Below, one piece after another: positions 17,773 to 27,001 of a stretch of DNA of 64,000 nt. The position numbers and the translations under genes are program-made. The notes under the pieces are model-generated. The model saw only the letters and a list, made by a program, of their open reading frames with translations. It ran no database searches and was not told the origin of the DNA. Position 1 is the first letter of the stretch. Each line of letters opens with the position of its first letter. The DNA comes from Weissella muntiaci. GTDB lineage: Bacteria > Bacillota > Bacilli > Lactobacillales > Lactobacillaceae. Location: assembly GCF_008107635.1 (NCBI RefSeq), contig NZ_SDGZ01000023.1:40567-104566 (forward strand). The letters are read 5' to 3'.

Positions 17773-18360
17773 TTATCCAATCAACTTTGTATTTGCTGGC
17801 TCAGTCCAAGGATCCTGCTTATTAATGTGGTCATAATACAGTACCCCATGCAAATGATCAATTTCATGTTGGAAAACAATTGCTGGATAGCCCTCCAGCT
17901 TTAATTCGTGCGATTCTCCGGTCTCATCCTGATACTTTACAGTGATACGATTTGAGCGTGGTACGAATCCTGGTACATCCTCATCAACTGATAGGCATCC
18001 TTCACCTGTTGAAAGTGCCGCCTGCTTCACAGACTGACGCGTAATTACTGGGTTAAAAATCGTACCCTTGAAGAAGTAATCTTCACTTTCAACATCTGCC
18101 TCATCTAGCTCGTCAATATCCGCACTGGGAATTAGAATCGATGAAAATAACTTTGATACACCTACCTGCGGAGCTGCTAAACCAACACCTGGACGCAAAC
18201 CATACTTTTCGTTCTGCTCTTCGTCTTGACTGACAACCAGATAGTCCATCATATTCTTGGCTACTGCTTTTAATTCATCTGATAATGGAAATTCAACAAC
18301 TGCTGCTTGTGCTCGCAAAACGGCATTTCCATCGCGCACAATATCGTTCATTAAATACAT
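17773..18360 (-). CDS. def: Peptide deformylase
   Basis: Removes the formyl group from the initiator methionine of nascent proteins at the ribosome. The three motifs are present: GVGLAAPQVG, EGCLSVDE (Cys metal ligand) and HEIDHLHG (two His ligands and catalytic Glu). At 195 residues with an insertion between motifs 1 and 2 it is a type II Gram-positive deformylase. The ATG at 18360 has AGGAG seven bases upstream and is preferred over an in-frame GTG at 18369. It is the first gene of a def-UPF0223-IMPase operon. Its only cysteine is the metal ligand. Confidence 0.95.
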   Translation of the reverse strand: MYLMNDIVRDGNAVLRAQAAVVEFPLSDELKAVAKNMMDYLVVSQDEEQNEKYGLRPGVGLAAPQVGVSKLFSSILIPSADIDELDEADVESEDYFFKGTIFNPVITRQSVKQAALSTGEGCLSVDEDVPGFVPRSNRITVKYQDETGESHELKLEGYPAIVFQHEIDHLHGVLYYDHINKQDPWTEPANTKLIG

Positions 18361-18499
18361 CTTTGTCACTCCTAAATCAATAATTACTAATTTTCAGTAT
18401 AGCATTATTTCGAGGCAAGCGACCGGCTTACCCGCCTAAATTACTCACGTTTTAGCCAATTAAGTCGCCAATCGTTTACTCAATATCTAAATATAGTTT

Positions 18500-18988
18500 T
18501 TAGAACAACGGCTGATTCAACCTTTTCAAATCTCGCAAATACGCCAACGTTTGCGCATTATTAACGCAGGCAACATCAATATGCAAATAGTCATGCACGT
18601 TGTCATACCAAGTATCGGTCACAACCAATGGGTCCTTTTGCATGCCAAAAGCATGTAAGCCGTTTGCTTGGGCATAATCGCTCAAGGCAAGATCCAGCCG
18701 TTCAGTAATTTTTTTTACGTCATCGCGCCTTTCTGTCGGCAGAATAAATTCAAACGCCATAACATTATGGCCCCAAATATTGGCAACCAATTCCGATGTC
18801 AAATCTTTAGGTTCAAGCACACCAAACGCCTTCAACACTGTCAAGGCGCTTTTTATAGCTTGATTGACTATTTGCTGTGACTCAATGATTTCACGCTCAG
18901 TCACGCGCCGGCCATGACGCCGAATAATCGTCACAATAACAATTAATAAAATTACTAGACCAACACCAACCAATAACCATCCGCGCAT
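18500..18988 (-). CDS. Membrane-anchored protein of unknown function
   Basis: I do not recognise this 162-residue protein. It has one N-terminal membrane segment (about 4-22), then basic RRHGRR pointing to a cytoplasmic body, a helical region with VNQAIKSALTVLKAF, and a C-terminal part rich in aromatic and acidic residues (TDTWYDNVHDYLHID). Its start overlaps the stop of the upstream 198-residue gene by one base, with GAGGAG as ribosome binding site, so the two are a translationally coupled pair and may work together. Confidence 0.7.
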   Translation of the reverse strand: MRGWLLVGVGLVILLIVIVTIIRRHGRRVTEREIIESQQIVNQAIKSALTVLKAFGVLEPKDLTSELVANIWGHNVMAFEFILPTERRDDVKKITERLDLALSDYAQANGLHAFGMQKDPLVVTDTWYDNVHDYLHIDVACVNNAQTLAYLRDLKRLNQPLF

Positions 18989-19584
18989 TATTTTCTCCTC
19001 TTAGAATCGGCGTGAGCAAGCATAATCCGTTCTAATTTTGCTTGCAAGAACTGTGCCTTCGGATTATCAACCTGATCATAAGCAACGAATCGAATATTCC
19101 GATATGTTAAGGCCAAGGTTGCTATCTCGGCCTTCAACTGCTTAATTGTTGAATTTGATGCTAACGCTCCATGTACATCTTCGGCCAATGAGAAATCATT
19201 ATACTCGCGAACTAAGTCCTTTAGGCTAGTAACTACAACATACGATCCGCCTTGTCTGTTCATGATTGAGATATTATCCAAGCCATCAATAATTGCGTTC
19301 AGTTCGGCTTCAATCGTTGACTCTGTTGAACCACGAACAACTACGCCCTGACTCGCCGGCAGATTATAGGTCAATAGTAGGTAGCCAGCTAGTGTTTGTC
19401 CGGTAGCTTGATCACGTTGCCCCCCAACATACAGATAACTAGCAAAGCGTGTTGGTAATTGCTTTTTCAGTTCATTTGCGAGTTTTACCTCGGCGGGTGT
19501 TGTCATCGTCACATAGGTTCGGCGCCATTTGTTTTTGGCACCGCTCAGACGAAACTTCAAATTATTCCAAATTGATCCACGCAT
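18988..19584 (-). CDS. Uncharacterised protein resembling a degenerate RNase H fold
   Basis: 198 residues, basic at both ends. The middle (about 45-190) has a strand-strand-helix-strand pattern like RNase HI: paired strands (ASYLYVGG, TLAGYLLLTYN), then a helix with a conserved-looking Glu in TIEAELNAIIDGLD, then VVVTSLKDLV where RNase HI has TDS, and NPKAQFLQAKLERI where RNase HI has N-x-x-A-D-x-L-A. The usual catalytic Asp residues are missing, so any RNase H relationship would be structural only. Ribosome binding site GGAGG before ATG 19584. It is coupled to the next gene. Confidence 0.65.
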   Translation of the reverse strand: MRGSIWNNLKFRLSGAKNKWRRTYVTMTTPAEVKLANELKKQLPTRFASYLYVGGQRDQATGQTLAGYLLLTYNLPASQGVVVRGSTESTIEAELNAIIDGLDNISIMNRQGGSYVVVTSLKDLVREYNDFSLAEDVHGALASNSTIKQLKAEIATLALTYRNIRFVAYDQVDNPKAQFLQAKLERIMLAHADSKRRK

Positions 19585-19789
19585 CCTCTTTTGCCTCCGT
19601 GATTTTCTATAAGCTTAGTTTACTAAATTTGATTGTCCGGATAAAGGTAAAGCCTCTCTTTTGTGCATTAGCTTATCCAGCAAAGAGCTCGTTGCTCTTA
19701 TATAGCTTTAAATACATAAATCTGCTAAACTTATTCATAGTAATGTCTGGATATTACCGGACTGATTCGATAACAAGGAGCAAAAATTT

Positions 19790-20002
19790 ATGATTTATAA
19801 GGTTTATTATCAACCAAACAAAATTCAAAACCCAAAACGGGAAAACACTATGTCCCTCTATGTCGACATGGATTCGATGCCAGCTGCGCGTTTAGCAGTT
19901 GAAAGCAACACTGAATACAATGTTGAGTTCATCGAGGAATTGTCAGAGAAAGCTTTAGCCTACGAGCAAACAACCGCAGACTTTAAGCTAACGGAGTTCT
20001 AG
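19790..20002 (+). CDS. rpoY: RNA polymerase epsilon subunit
   Basis: A 70-residue auxiliary subunit of Firmicute RNA polymerase (former DUF1447). MIYKVYYQ at the start and the region KRENTMSLYVDMDS match the family; it binds near the beta' subunit in a phage-Gp2-like fold. AAGGAG lies nine bases before the ATG. As in other Firmicutes it directly precedes rnjA, here with a 3-bp gap. Confidence 0.93.
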   Translation: MIYKVYYQPNKIQNPKRENTMSLYVDMDSMPAARLAVESNTEYNVEFIEELSEKALAYEQTTADFKLTEF

Positions 20003-20005
20003 CTT

Positions 20006-21706
20006 ATGGTAATGGATCTGGAGATTCGTCCAGACGAGACAGCTGTATATGCCCTTGGTGGGTTAGGCGAAATCGGTAAGAACACTTATGGTATTCAATA
20101 TGGTGATGAAATTATCATTATTGATGCCGGTGTTAAATTCCCCGAAGACGAACTTTTGGGAATTGATTACGTAATCCCTGATTACACCTACCTCAAGGAA
20201 AATCGTGACAAAATCAAGGCATTGGTTATCACACACGGTCACGAGGATCACATTGGTGCCATTCATTTCTTCTTGAATGCCGTCAATGTACCCGTCTATG
20301 CAGGCCCACTCGCTCTGGCTTTAATTAAAAACAAACTTGATGAACATGGTCTATTAAATAGCACTGAGCTTCACGAATTAAACGAAGACTCAATTCTAAC
20401 ATTTGATAATATGTCGGTTGAGTTCTTCCGAACAACCCATTCGATTCCAGACACATTTGGAGTTGCAATTCATACTCCTTCTGGAACAATTGTTGAAACC
20501 GGTGATTTTAAGTTTGACCTGACTCCAACAACAAAACAGCCACCTAATCTACAAAAGATGGCTCGAATTGGTTCTGAGGGTGTCCTACTTTTGATGTCCG
20601 ATTCAACTAACGCCGAGCGCGCTGAATTTACCAAGTCTGAGAAATGGGTTGGTAAGACCATTGATAAATTGTTTGATGACATTGATGGTCGGATTATCTT
20701 TGCGACTTTCGCATCTAATATGTCACGTGTCCAAATGGCCACTGAAGCCGCTTTGGCACACGGACGTAAAATTGCTGTATTTGGTCGTTCGATGGAGTCA
20801 GCCGTAACGAATGGTATGGCTCTTGGATACCTCGATATTCCAAAGGAAATGCTTGTCGACGCTCATGAAATCAATCACCTACCTGCAAACGAAGTTTTGA
20901 TTCTCTCAACCGGTTCGCAGGGTGAGCCAATGGCTGCTTTAGCTCGAATTGCTAATGGTACGCATAAACAGATTTCAATTCAACCTGATGACACAGTGAT
21001 TTTCTCAAGTTCACCAATTCCTGGTAATACTCAATCAGTTAATCGTGTTATCAATGAATTAGAAGAAGCTGGTGCTCGAGTTATTCACGGTAAAGTAAAC
21101 AACATTCACGCCTCTGGTCACGGTGGTCAGGAAGAGCAGAAACTAATGCTTTCTCTGATTAAGCCTAAGTTCTTTATGCCCGTCCACGGTGAATACCGGA
21201 TGCTCAAAGTTCATGAAGGCTTGGCCCACGAGATTGGCGTCGAACCTGAGAACACTTTCGTGCTAGATAATGGTGATGTATTGGCTTTGACTGCTGATTC
21301 TGCACGCTTGGCTGATCATTTCCCTGCCGAAGACACTTATGTGGATGGTAATGGTATTGGCGATGTCGGCGCAGCTGTGTTACGTGACCGTCAAATGTTA
21401 TCGCAAGATGGATTGGTTGTGGTTGTCGCAACAATCGACTTGAACAGCCAGGAAATCACTGCCGGCCCTGATATTTTATCACGTGGCTTCATCTACATGC
21501 GTGAATCAGAAGAATTGATCAATGAAGGTCGCAAGGAAATTTTCCATGCTATTCTGACCGCAATGCGTGACAAAAACGCATCTGAACATACAATTCGTAA
21601 CGCAGTCGTTTCTCATCTGCAGCGTTTCTTGTATGAAAAGACTAAGCGACGTCCGCTAATCTTACCCGAATTCATTATGATTAATGAAAAGTCGGCTCAA
21701 AATTAA
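20006..21706 (+). CDS. rnjA: Ribonuclease J1
   Basis: 566 residues: a metallo-beta-lactamase/beta-CASP ribonuclease with 5' exonuclease and endonuclease activity, central to mRNA decay in Gram-positives. GGLGEIGKNTYG opens the domain; the zinc motif THGHEDHIGA is near residue 75; beta-CASP features SDSTNAE, STGSQGEPM and NIHASGHGGQEE follow; the C-terminal domain carries the multimerisation region. It is cotranscribed with rpoY and followed by a strong terminator. It contains no cysteine. Confidence 0.96.
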   Translation: MVMDLEIRPDETAVYALGGLGEIGKNTYGIQYGDEIIIIDAGVKFPEDELLGIDYVIPDYTYLKENRDKIKALVITHGHEDHIGAIHFFLNAVNVPVYAGPLALALIKNKLDEHGLLNSTELHELNEDSILTFDNMSVEFFRTTHSIPDTFGVAIHTPSGTIVETGDFKFDLTPTTKQPPNLQKMARIGSEGVLLLMSDSTNAERAEFTKSEKWVGKTIDKLFDDIDGRIIFATFASNMSRVQMATEAALAHGRKIAVFGRSMESAVTNGMALGYLDIPKEMLVDAHEINHLPANEVLILSTGSQGEPMAALARIANGTHKQISIQPDDTVIFSSSPIPGNTQSVNRVINELEEAGARVIHGKVNNIHASGHGGQEEQKLMLSLIKPKFFMPVHGEYRMLKVHEGLAHEIGVEPENTFVLDNGDVLALTADSARLADHFPAEDTYVDGNGIGDVGAAVLRDRQMLSQDGLVVVVATIDLNSQEITAGPDILSRGFIYMRESEELINEGRKEIFHAILTAMRDKNASEHTIRNAVVSHLQRFLYEKTKRRPLILPEFIMINEKSAQN

Positions 21707-21715
21707 TTAACATTC

Positions 21716-21756
21716 TAAAAAGGATTAATAGCAATTGCTATTAATCCTTTTTTTCT
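21716..21756 (+). terminator. Intrinsic terminator of rpoY-rnjA
   Basis: A perfect palindrome AAAAAGGATTAATAGC / GCTATTAATCCTTTTT with AATT at the centre, followed by a T-run. Confidence 0.92.
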
Positions 21757-21852
21757 GCCTGCAACACTGCCTTCACCCATATTTTTATAGCGATTAATGA
21801 TAAACTAAATTTGTTAGATACTTTCGTTTTATTAATTAAGGAGACAGTGATA

Positions 21853-22395
21853 ATGACCGTAACCGACGTAATTGAACAACTCAACACTATTCAGATGCAA
21901 GTACCTGCAAGTACTAAAAAAGACCTTGGTGCTAAATCAATTTACTTAGCCGCTGGCTGGTTTGACGAACTCCAAACAACGCTCTTGTTGGATGCTTACC
22001 GGGCACTGCTACAAAATCCGACAATTGCTCACATTCACGTCCCATTACTTCATCAATATGGCGGTGAGGAGTTTATTGAAGACGGCGAGTTTTCTCCTAA
22101 TTTTGAATGGGCTACGATGACTTACAAGTCCGATGTTAAGGCTATTGATAACTCTGATCTAGTTGTCGCCCTCTTCCCCGCTGAATCTCAAGATATTGGA
22201 ACTGCGATGGAAGTTGGGTACGCTGTTGCCTCCCACAAACCTGTTATCACCACGTATACCGGTGACCTTAATATCACCCCTATCAATTTAATGATCTCGT
22301 TTGGCGCCGATTCATTTGTCCTAGATCCAAAAGAACTGACTAACTATAATTTCCTCGATATTACCCCAAGAAAATATTCTGGGGCGATTATCTAA
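21853..22395 (+). CDS. Nucleoside 2-deoxyribosyltransferase
   Basis: 180 residues; exchanges the base of 2'-deoxyribonucleosides in nucleoside salvage, an activity typical of lactobacilli. IYLAAGWFDELQ holds the active-site Tyr/Asp region; EWATMTYKSDVKAIDNSDLVVALF and DIGTAMEVGYAVASHKPVI are the deoxyribosyltransferase signature, with catalytic Glu in TAMEVGYA. The ATG at 21853 has AAGGAG nine bases upstream, which decides it over an upstream in-frame codon. Monocistronic, between two terminators. Confidence 0.92.
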   Translation: MTVTDVIEQLNTIQMQVPASTKKDLGAKSIYLAAGWFDELQTTLLLDAYRALLQNPTIAHIHVPLLHQYGGEEFIEDGEFSPNFEWATMTYKSDVKAIDNSDLVVALFPAESQDIGTAMEVGYAVASHKPVITTYTGDLNITPINLMISFGADSFVLDPKELTNYNFLDITPRKYSGAII

Positions 22396-22397
22396 AT

Positions 22398-22430
22398 GAA
22401 AAAGGTTCCGGAAATTTCCGGAACCTTTTT
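22398..22430. terminator. Bidirectional terminator
   Basis: AAAAAGGTTCCGGAAA / TTTCCGGAACCTTTTT, a perfect palindrome between convergent genes. Confidence 0.92.
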
Positions 22431-23391
22431 ATTTGTCTGTCGTAATTAAATAAAATGAATGCTTTTGGCTTGTTACTTCAAAGTCAAAAGCATGTACCCC
22501 TAGTTCTTCACCATCGACATGTCCATACTCCAATCGTGGGATAACCATTTCATACTTGTCACTTGTCCAACGGTAAACCTGTTGCATGCCATAATGCTCT
22601 GAACGTAAAACCTTGAATAAAGTATGCAACAGTTGTGGCATATTCCTTTTCTCAATAATAATTAAATCCATCTTGCCATCTGTTGGATTCGCGTCAGGCA
22701 TGATCTGCACTCCACCACCAAAATAGGGATGATTTGAGAAAGTTAACAAATATCCATGATTAAACTGCACCTGCCCTTGATCGCTCTTTAAAGATACATT
22801 AAAAGTATCTTGTGTCCTTAGCACACCAAAAAGTGATAGAAAATAAGCTAATTTCCCCAGATGGAGCCGATTCAGTGAATTCTTTAAGGTCGAATCATTC
22901 GTCGCCGCCACTGTTGCGGCATCAAATCCAACGCCCAGATTATTAACAAAATAACGCCTTGTATGATTAACACGATCCAGCATCCGACCAATATCAAGCT
23001 GCTGAACCTGTTCAGTCTCAATTGCCGTCACTAACTGTGGAATAATTACCTCGGGCTGTAAGTTATTTGATAAATTATAAGCGCGTGCAAAATCATTGCC
23101 AGAGCCCGCTGGAATATAAGCAATTGGCGCCGACCAACCAATATTCGCTGCTAATTGACCGTTAACAGCCTCATTGAGTGAGCCGTCACCGCCCAAAATT
23201 ACCAAGACACTGTTATAGCTGTTATGTTTTTGCCAAATATAGCTCCAATTATAGATATCACGTGGTCGTGTGCTGATTTGAGCTTGATAGTCAATTTGTT
23301 TTCCTTTTAGGTAAGCTTCAAATTTTTGCCAAATCTGCATGGCGTTTCCGGATTGTGCCGCCGGATTAATTAGGAAAATAAGCTTTTTCAT
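22429..23391 (-). CDS. Diacylglycerol/lipid kinase (DagK/YegS/LCB5 family)
   Basis: 320 residues. The N-terminal ATP-binding domain begins KKLIFLINPAAQSG and has GGDGSLNEAVNG and PAGSGNDFAR; the C-terminal domain has GGVQIMPDANPTDGKMDL. In Gram-positives the main member, DgkB, returns diacylglycerol from lipoteichoic acid synthesis to phosphatidate; other paralogues phosphorylate other lipids, so I give no symbol. I placed the start at 23391, eight bases after GAAGG; the longer frame upstream has no ribosome binding site and lies over non-coding sequence. Confidence 0.88.
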   Translation of the reverse strand: MKKLIFLINPAAQSGNAMQIWQKFEAYLKGKQIDYQAQISTRPRDIYNWSYIWQKHNSYNSVLVILGGDGSLNEAVNGQLAANIGWSAPIAYIPAGSGNDFARAYNLSNNLQPEVIIPQLVTAIETEQVQQLDIGRMLDRVNHTRRYFVNNLGVGFDAATVAATNDSTLKNSLNRLHLGKLAYFLSLFGVLRTQDTFNVSLKSDQGQVQFNHGYLLTFSNHPYFGGGVQIMPDANPTDGKMDLIIIEKRNMPQLLHTLFKVLRSEHYGMQQVYRWTSDKYEMVIPRLEYGHVDGEELGVHAFDFEVTSQKHSFYLITTDK

Positions 23392-23485
23392 GTTCATACC
23401 TTCATTTGTAATCAATAGATAATAATATAACATAACTGTCGCCAAATTGTCGCGATTTGGTAAAAAAACTTTTCTATTTGTCACA

Positions 23486-23528
23486 AAAAAACTGCTAACC
23501 TTCATGACAGATGAAAGTTAACAGTTTT
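23486..23528 (-). terminator. Intrinsic terminator of ppaC
   Basis: AAACTG-C-TAAC-C-TTCAT pairs with ATGAA-A-GTTA-A-CAGTTT around GACAG, flanked by an A-run on the plus strand. Confidence 0.8.
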
Positions 23529-23559
23529 ATAGTTTTATGAATCGGATAATTCAGGATTC

Positions 23560-24486
23560 TTATGCTTCAAATGCTGCTTGCAATGGTGGTACAACTTGCT
23601 TCTTACGTGATACCACACCAGGCAACGATGCACGTCCATCAATCAAAGTGGTTGCAAAGGCTTTTGCAACCTTATCTTGATTTGCTCCCAAGACAAGCAC
23701 ATCTGAGTTTGATTCCAGAATGTTTGTCACAACAAAAATGAATGTATCATAGTCTTCACTGGCAAGCTCTTCCTCGATTGCTGCAACAACCTCATCGCGA
23801 CGTGCAAAGACATCTTCGACATCGACAGTATTGACTTGACCAACTCGAACACTCTGACCAGCCATATCAAATGACTTAGCATCACCATCAATCAACTCTT
23901 TAGCTGTGCGTGATGACAGGTCAGTCCCTGCCTTAAGCATTGCCAATCCGTAAGCTTGATAATCTGCTAGTCCAGCTAACGTTGCCAAAGCCTCAAGTGC
24001 TGGTTGATCCATCGGTGAAGTCGTAGGGCTCTTCAACAACAAAGTATCAGAGATAATTGCCGACGCCATCATTCCTGCTAGCTCTGCTGGAATTTCCACA
24101 TTAGCATTCTTGAACTCGTAGTACAAAATCGTAGCCGTTGAACCATATGGCATGTTAATAAAGTACATTGGTGCTGCTGACTTAAAGTCAATCTTATGGT
24201 GATCGTAGACACCCGTAACAGTAATATCAGCAATATTTGCAACAGATTGACCAGCTTCATTATGATCAACCAAAACAACTGTTTCAGTATCAGCTTCCTT
24301 AATCACACGTGGAGCAGCAACCTTGAAATAATCCAAAGCATACTGTGTCTCAGCATTTGGCTTACCAAGTGCAACTGCCTCGGTCTCCTCATGATAAGCA
24401 TTGTTTAACAAATATGAAGCCGCCAAAGCAGCGGAAATTGTATCTGTATCAGGATTTTGGTGTCCAAAAACAAGCGTCTTTGCCAT
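23560..24486 (-). CDS. ppaC: Manganese-dependent inorganic pyrophosphatase
   Basis: 308-residue family II pyrophosphatase (DHH superfamily), which hydrolyses PPi and so drives biosynthetic reactions. Metal-binding motifs: GHQNPDTDT near residue 7, VDHNEAGQ, and YDHHKID (DHH). The C-terminal DHHA2 domain carries SRKKQVVPPL. The ATG at 24486 has GGAG nine bases upstream; a longer frame starting five codons earlier does not. Cytoplasmic, monocistronic. Confidence 0.95.
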   Translation of the reverse strand: MAKTLVFGHQNPDTDTISAALAASYLLNNAYHEETEAVALGKPNAETQYALDYFKVAAPRVIKEADTETVVLVDHNEAGQSVANIADITVTGVYDHHKIDFKSAAPMYFINMPYGSTATILYYEFKNANVEIPAELAGMMASAIISDTLLLKSPTTSPMDQPALEALATLAGLADYQAYGLAMLKAGTDLSSRTAKELIDGDAKSFDMAGQSVRVGQVNTVDVEDVFARRDEVVAAIEEELASEDYDTFIFVVTNILESNSDVLVLGANQDKVAKAFATTLIDGRASLPGVVSRKKQVVPPLQAAFEA

Positions 24487-24544
24487 GTTTAGAATCTCCA
24501 TTCAAAATTTATGATTTTAGTTTAACACATTTTAAGTAACGTCT

Positions 24545-27001
24545 TTATGCCAGAACTAAACTTTCCAAGAAAGTTGTCATCCGGATAGGCAGTCCATCTG
24601 AATCGACATCAATGATAAAGCTACCATTACTGTAACGTTGTCCCAAAGGATGCTCATTAGGGACGAAATCAAACCGTTTATTACGTTCGGTAACGATTGT
24701 AATTGCCTGCGGATGCTCACGTGCGACTGCTAATGCGGCAACTAAACGATGCGGATCCTTTTTTAGCTCACGCATGATTGCAACACCCTTACGAGCACGA
24801 CTTGTAACTGGCACCTCACTCACTGGCATCCACTTAAAGGCTCCACGATTCGAGACCACTGCTACAGCCTGTTGCTCGGTAATTGCCATCGCGCTAACGA
24901 CGTAATCGTCGGCACCCAAATTAATTGCTTTCACCCCGGCCGTTCGCGGACCAGTTGTCGGCACTTCGTTGATCGGATAACGTAATCCGTAAGCGCTGTG
25001 CGTTACTATCAATACATCTGCTTGCAATAGCTGGGTTTGATCCAACAATTGCAGACCTACAATTTGGGCATGTGCGTCCTTCAATTTGATTACAGGCATC
25101 GCCCGTTTCTTATATGACGAACGCGGTGCCAAGTCAGCAAAGGCGGTCCGCTTAATCATGCCATCATTAGTTGCAACCAACCAATCACCAGTTAGCTGAT
25201 TCAAGTCATCGATCACCTTCACCGCAATAATTAGCTCTTCGGAAGCCATTCCAGTAATCGTTTGTGATAAGTGTTCCCCCGCATCCTTCCACTTTGCCTC
25301 AGGAATCTCATGTACTGGACGATAGATCACATTTCCCAGATTAGTCAAAATGAACATATGTTGACGTGTGTTGACCTTATTAAGGTAAACTGGCTCATCA
25401 TCTTCACGAAGACCATTCTCATCCCCAGAAGCTGAATATGAACGCTGTGAGGCACGTTTAACGTAACCTTCGCGCGATACTAAGACAACCACATCCTCAT
25501 CAGCAACTGTGACCGTTCGATCGATGGTTAGCTCTTGCACTTCTGATTCAATTGCTGTCCGACGATCGGAGCGGTATTCCTTTTTGATTGCTTGTAATTC
25601 GCCACGTAGAACCCGACGCAAGGCTTTAGGATCAGATAGAATCTCTTGATACTTGGCGATCTTCTCCTCTAATTCAGCAAACTCAGCTTGTAACTGAGTC
25701 ACATCGGTATTCGTCAAACGATACAATTGCAAAGTTACAATTGCTTCAGCTTGCGCATCGGTGAAATTAAATTGTTCAATCAGATTTTGTTTAGCATCCT
25801 TACGATTTTCTGATGCTCGAATTGCGACAATCACCTCATCCAAGATCGACAATGCCTTAATCAGACCAGTTACAATATGCTGACGTTCCTGCGCCTTTAC
25901 CAAATCAAACTGCGTCCGCTTAGTAATAATGTCAGTTTTATGATTCAAGAAGGCTGTTAAGGCCGTCTTCAAGCCAACCCGCTCAGGTCGCTGATTATGA
26001 ATCGCAACCATATTAAAATTATAAGTAATCTGCAAATCCGTCTTTTTGAATAAATAATTCAAAATCCCGTCCGCATTAGCATCTTTTGCTAATTCAATTA
26101 CGATTAATAGTCCGTCACGATCAGAAACATCACGAACATCGACAATTCCAGCAACATCTTTATTCAAACGAATTTCGTCCATCTTCTTAACCAAAGCGGC
26201 CTTGTTAACTTCGTATGGAATCTCTGTGACTTCAATCTGCGACTTGCCACCCTTAAGCGGTGTAATCTGCGTCTTTGAACGCAATACAACGCGTCCCTTA
26301 CCGTCTTCGTAAGCAGACTTAATCCCATCAATTCCTTGAATAATTCCACCAGTTGGAAAATCAGGTCCTTTGATAAAGTCCATCAATTCTGCTAGTTTGG
26401 CATTCGGATGCGCTAACAAATATACCAAGGCATCAATCACTTCAACTAGATTATGTGGTGGAATATCGGTAGCATAACCTGCTGATATTCCGGTCGCCCC
26501 ATTTACCAATAAGTTTGGAAAATGTGCTGGTAGCACCGTTGGCTCGTACTCCGTATCATCGAAGTTTAAAACCATTTCAACAGTCTTTTTATCAAGATCC
26601 CGCAGCATTTCTCCGGCTAATTTTGATAAACGAGCTTCCGTATAACGCATTGCGGCTGGTGGATCATTATCAATTGAACCGTTGTTACCATGCATTTCAA
26701 CTAGTGGTGCACGTAATTTCCAATCTTGCGACATCCGCACCATGGCTTCATAAATCGATGAATCACCATGTGGATGAAAATTACCCATTACATTTCCGAC
26801 CGACTTTGCGGACTTACGGAATTGCTTGTCGTAAGTATTTCCGTCCTTATTCATGGCATACAAGATTCGTCGTTGTACTGGCTTCAGGCCATCACGAATA
26901 TCGGGTAATGCACGTTCTTGAATAATGTATTTTGAATAGCGCCCAAAACGGTCACCCATGACGGATTCTAGGCTTAATTCTTGAATATTTTGATCAGCCA
27001 T
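24545..27001 (-). CDS. parC: DNA topoisomerase IV subunit A
   Basis: 818 residues; cleaves and religates DNA with ParE to decatenate chromosomes. The winged-helix region has the catalytic Tyr in [10 protein letters not shown] and the quinolone-resistance region [12 protein letters not shown] with the wild-type Ser and Glu at the two usual mutation sites. The C-terminal beta-pinwheel begins around residue 490. The start ATG 27001 overlaps the parE stop by eight bases, the usual coupled parE-parC order. There is no cysteine in the protein. Confidence 0.96.
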   Translation of the reverse strand: MADQNIQELSLESVMGDRFGRYSKYIIQERALPDIRDGLKPVQRRILYAMNKDGNTYDKQFRKSAKSVGNVMGNFHPHGDSSIYEAMVRMSQDWKLRAPLVEMHGNNGSIDNDPPAAMRYTEARLSKLAGEMLRDLDKKTVEMVLNFDDTEYEPTVLPAHFPNLLVNGATGISAGYATDIPPHNLVEVIDALVYLLAHPNAKLAELMDFIKGPDFPTGGIIQGIDGIKSAYEDGKGRVVLRSKTQITPLKGGKSQIEVTEIPYEVNKAALVKKMDEIRLNKDVAGIVDVRDVSDRDGLLIVIELAKDANADGILNYLFKKTDLQITYNFNMVAIHNQRPERVGLKTALTAFLNHKTDIITKRTQFDLVKAQERQHIVTGLIKALSILDEVIVAIRASENRKDAKQNLIEQFNFTDAQAEAIVTLQLYRLTNTDVTQLQAEFAELEEKIAKYQEILSDPKALRRVLRGELQAIKKEYRSDRRTAIESEVQELTIDRTVTVADEDVVVLVSREGYVKRASQRSYSASGDENGLREDDEPVYLNKVNTRQHMFILTNLGNVIYRPVHEIPEAKWKDAGEHLSQTITGMASEELIIAVKVIDDLNQLTGDWLVATNDGMIKRTAFADLAPRSSYKKRAMPVIKLKDAHAQIVGLQLLDQTQLLQADVLIVTHSAYGLRYPINEVPTTGPRTAGVKAINLGADDYVVSAMAITEQQAVAVVSNRGAFKWMPVSEVPVTSRARKGVAIMRELKKDPHRLVAALAVAREHPQAITIVTERNKRFDFVPNEHPLGQRYSNGSFIIDVDSDGLPIRMTTFLESLVLA

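Noticed and set aside
23392..23505. N-terminal extension of the lipid kinase
   Set aside because: It reads through the leader; GAAGG and the family N-terminus place the start at 23391.
26650..26800. Quinolone-resistance mutation in parC
   Set aside because: The region [12 protein letters not shown] carries the wild-type Ser and Glu.
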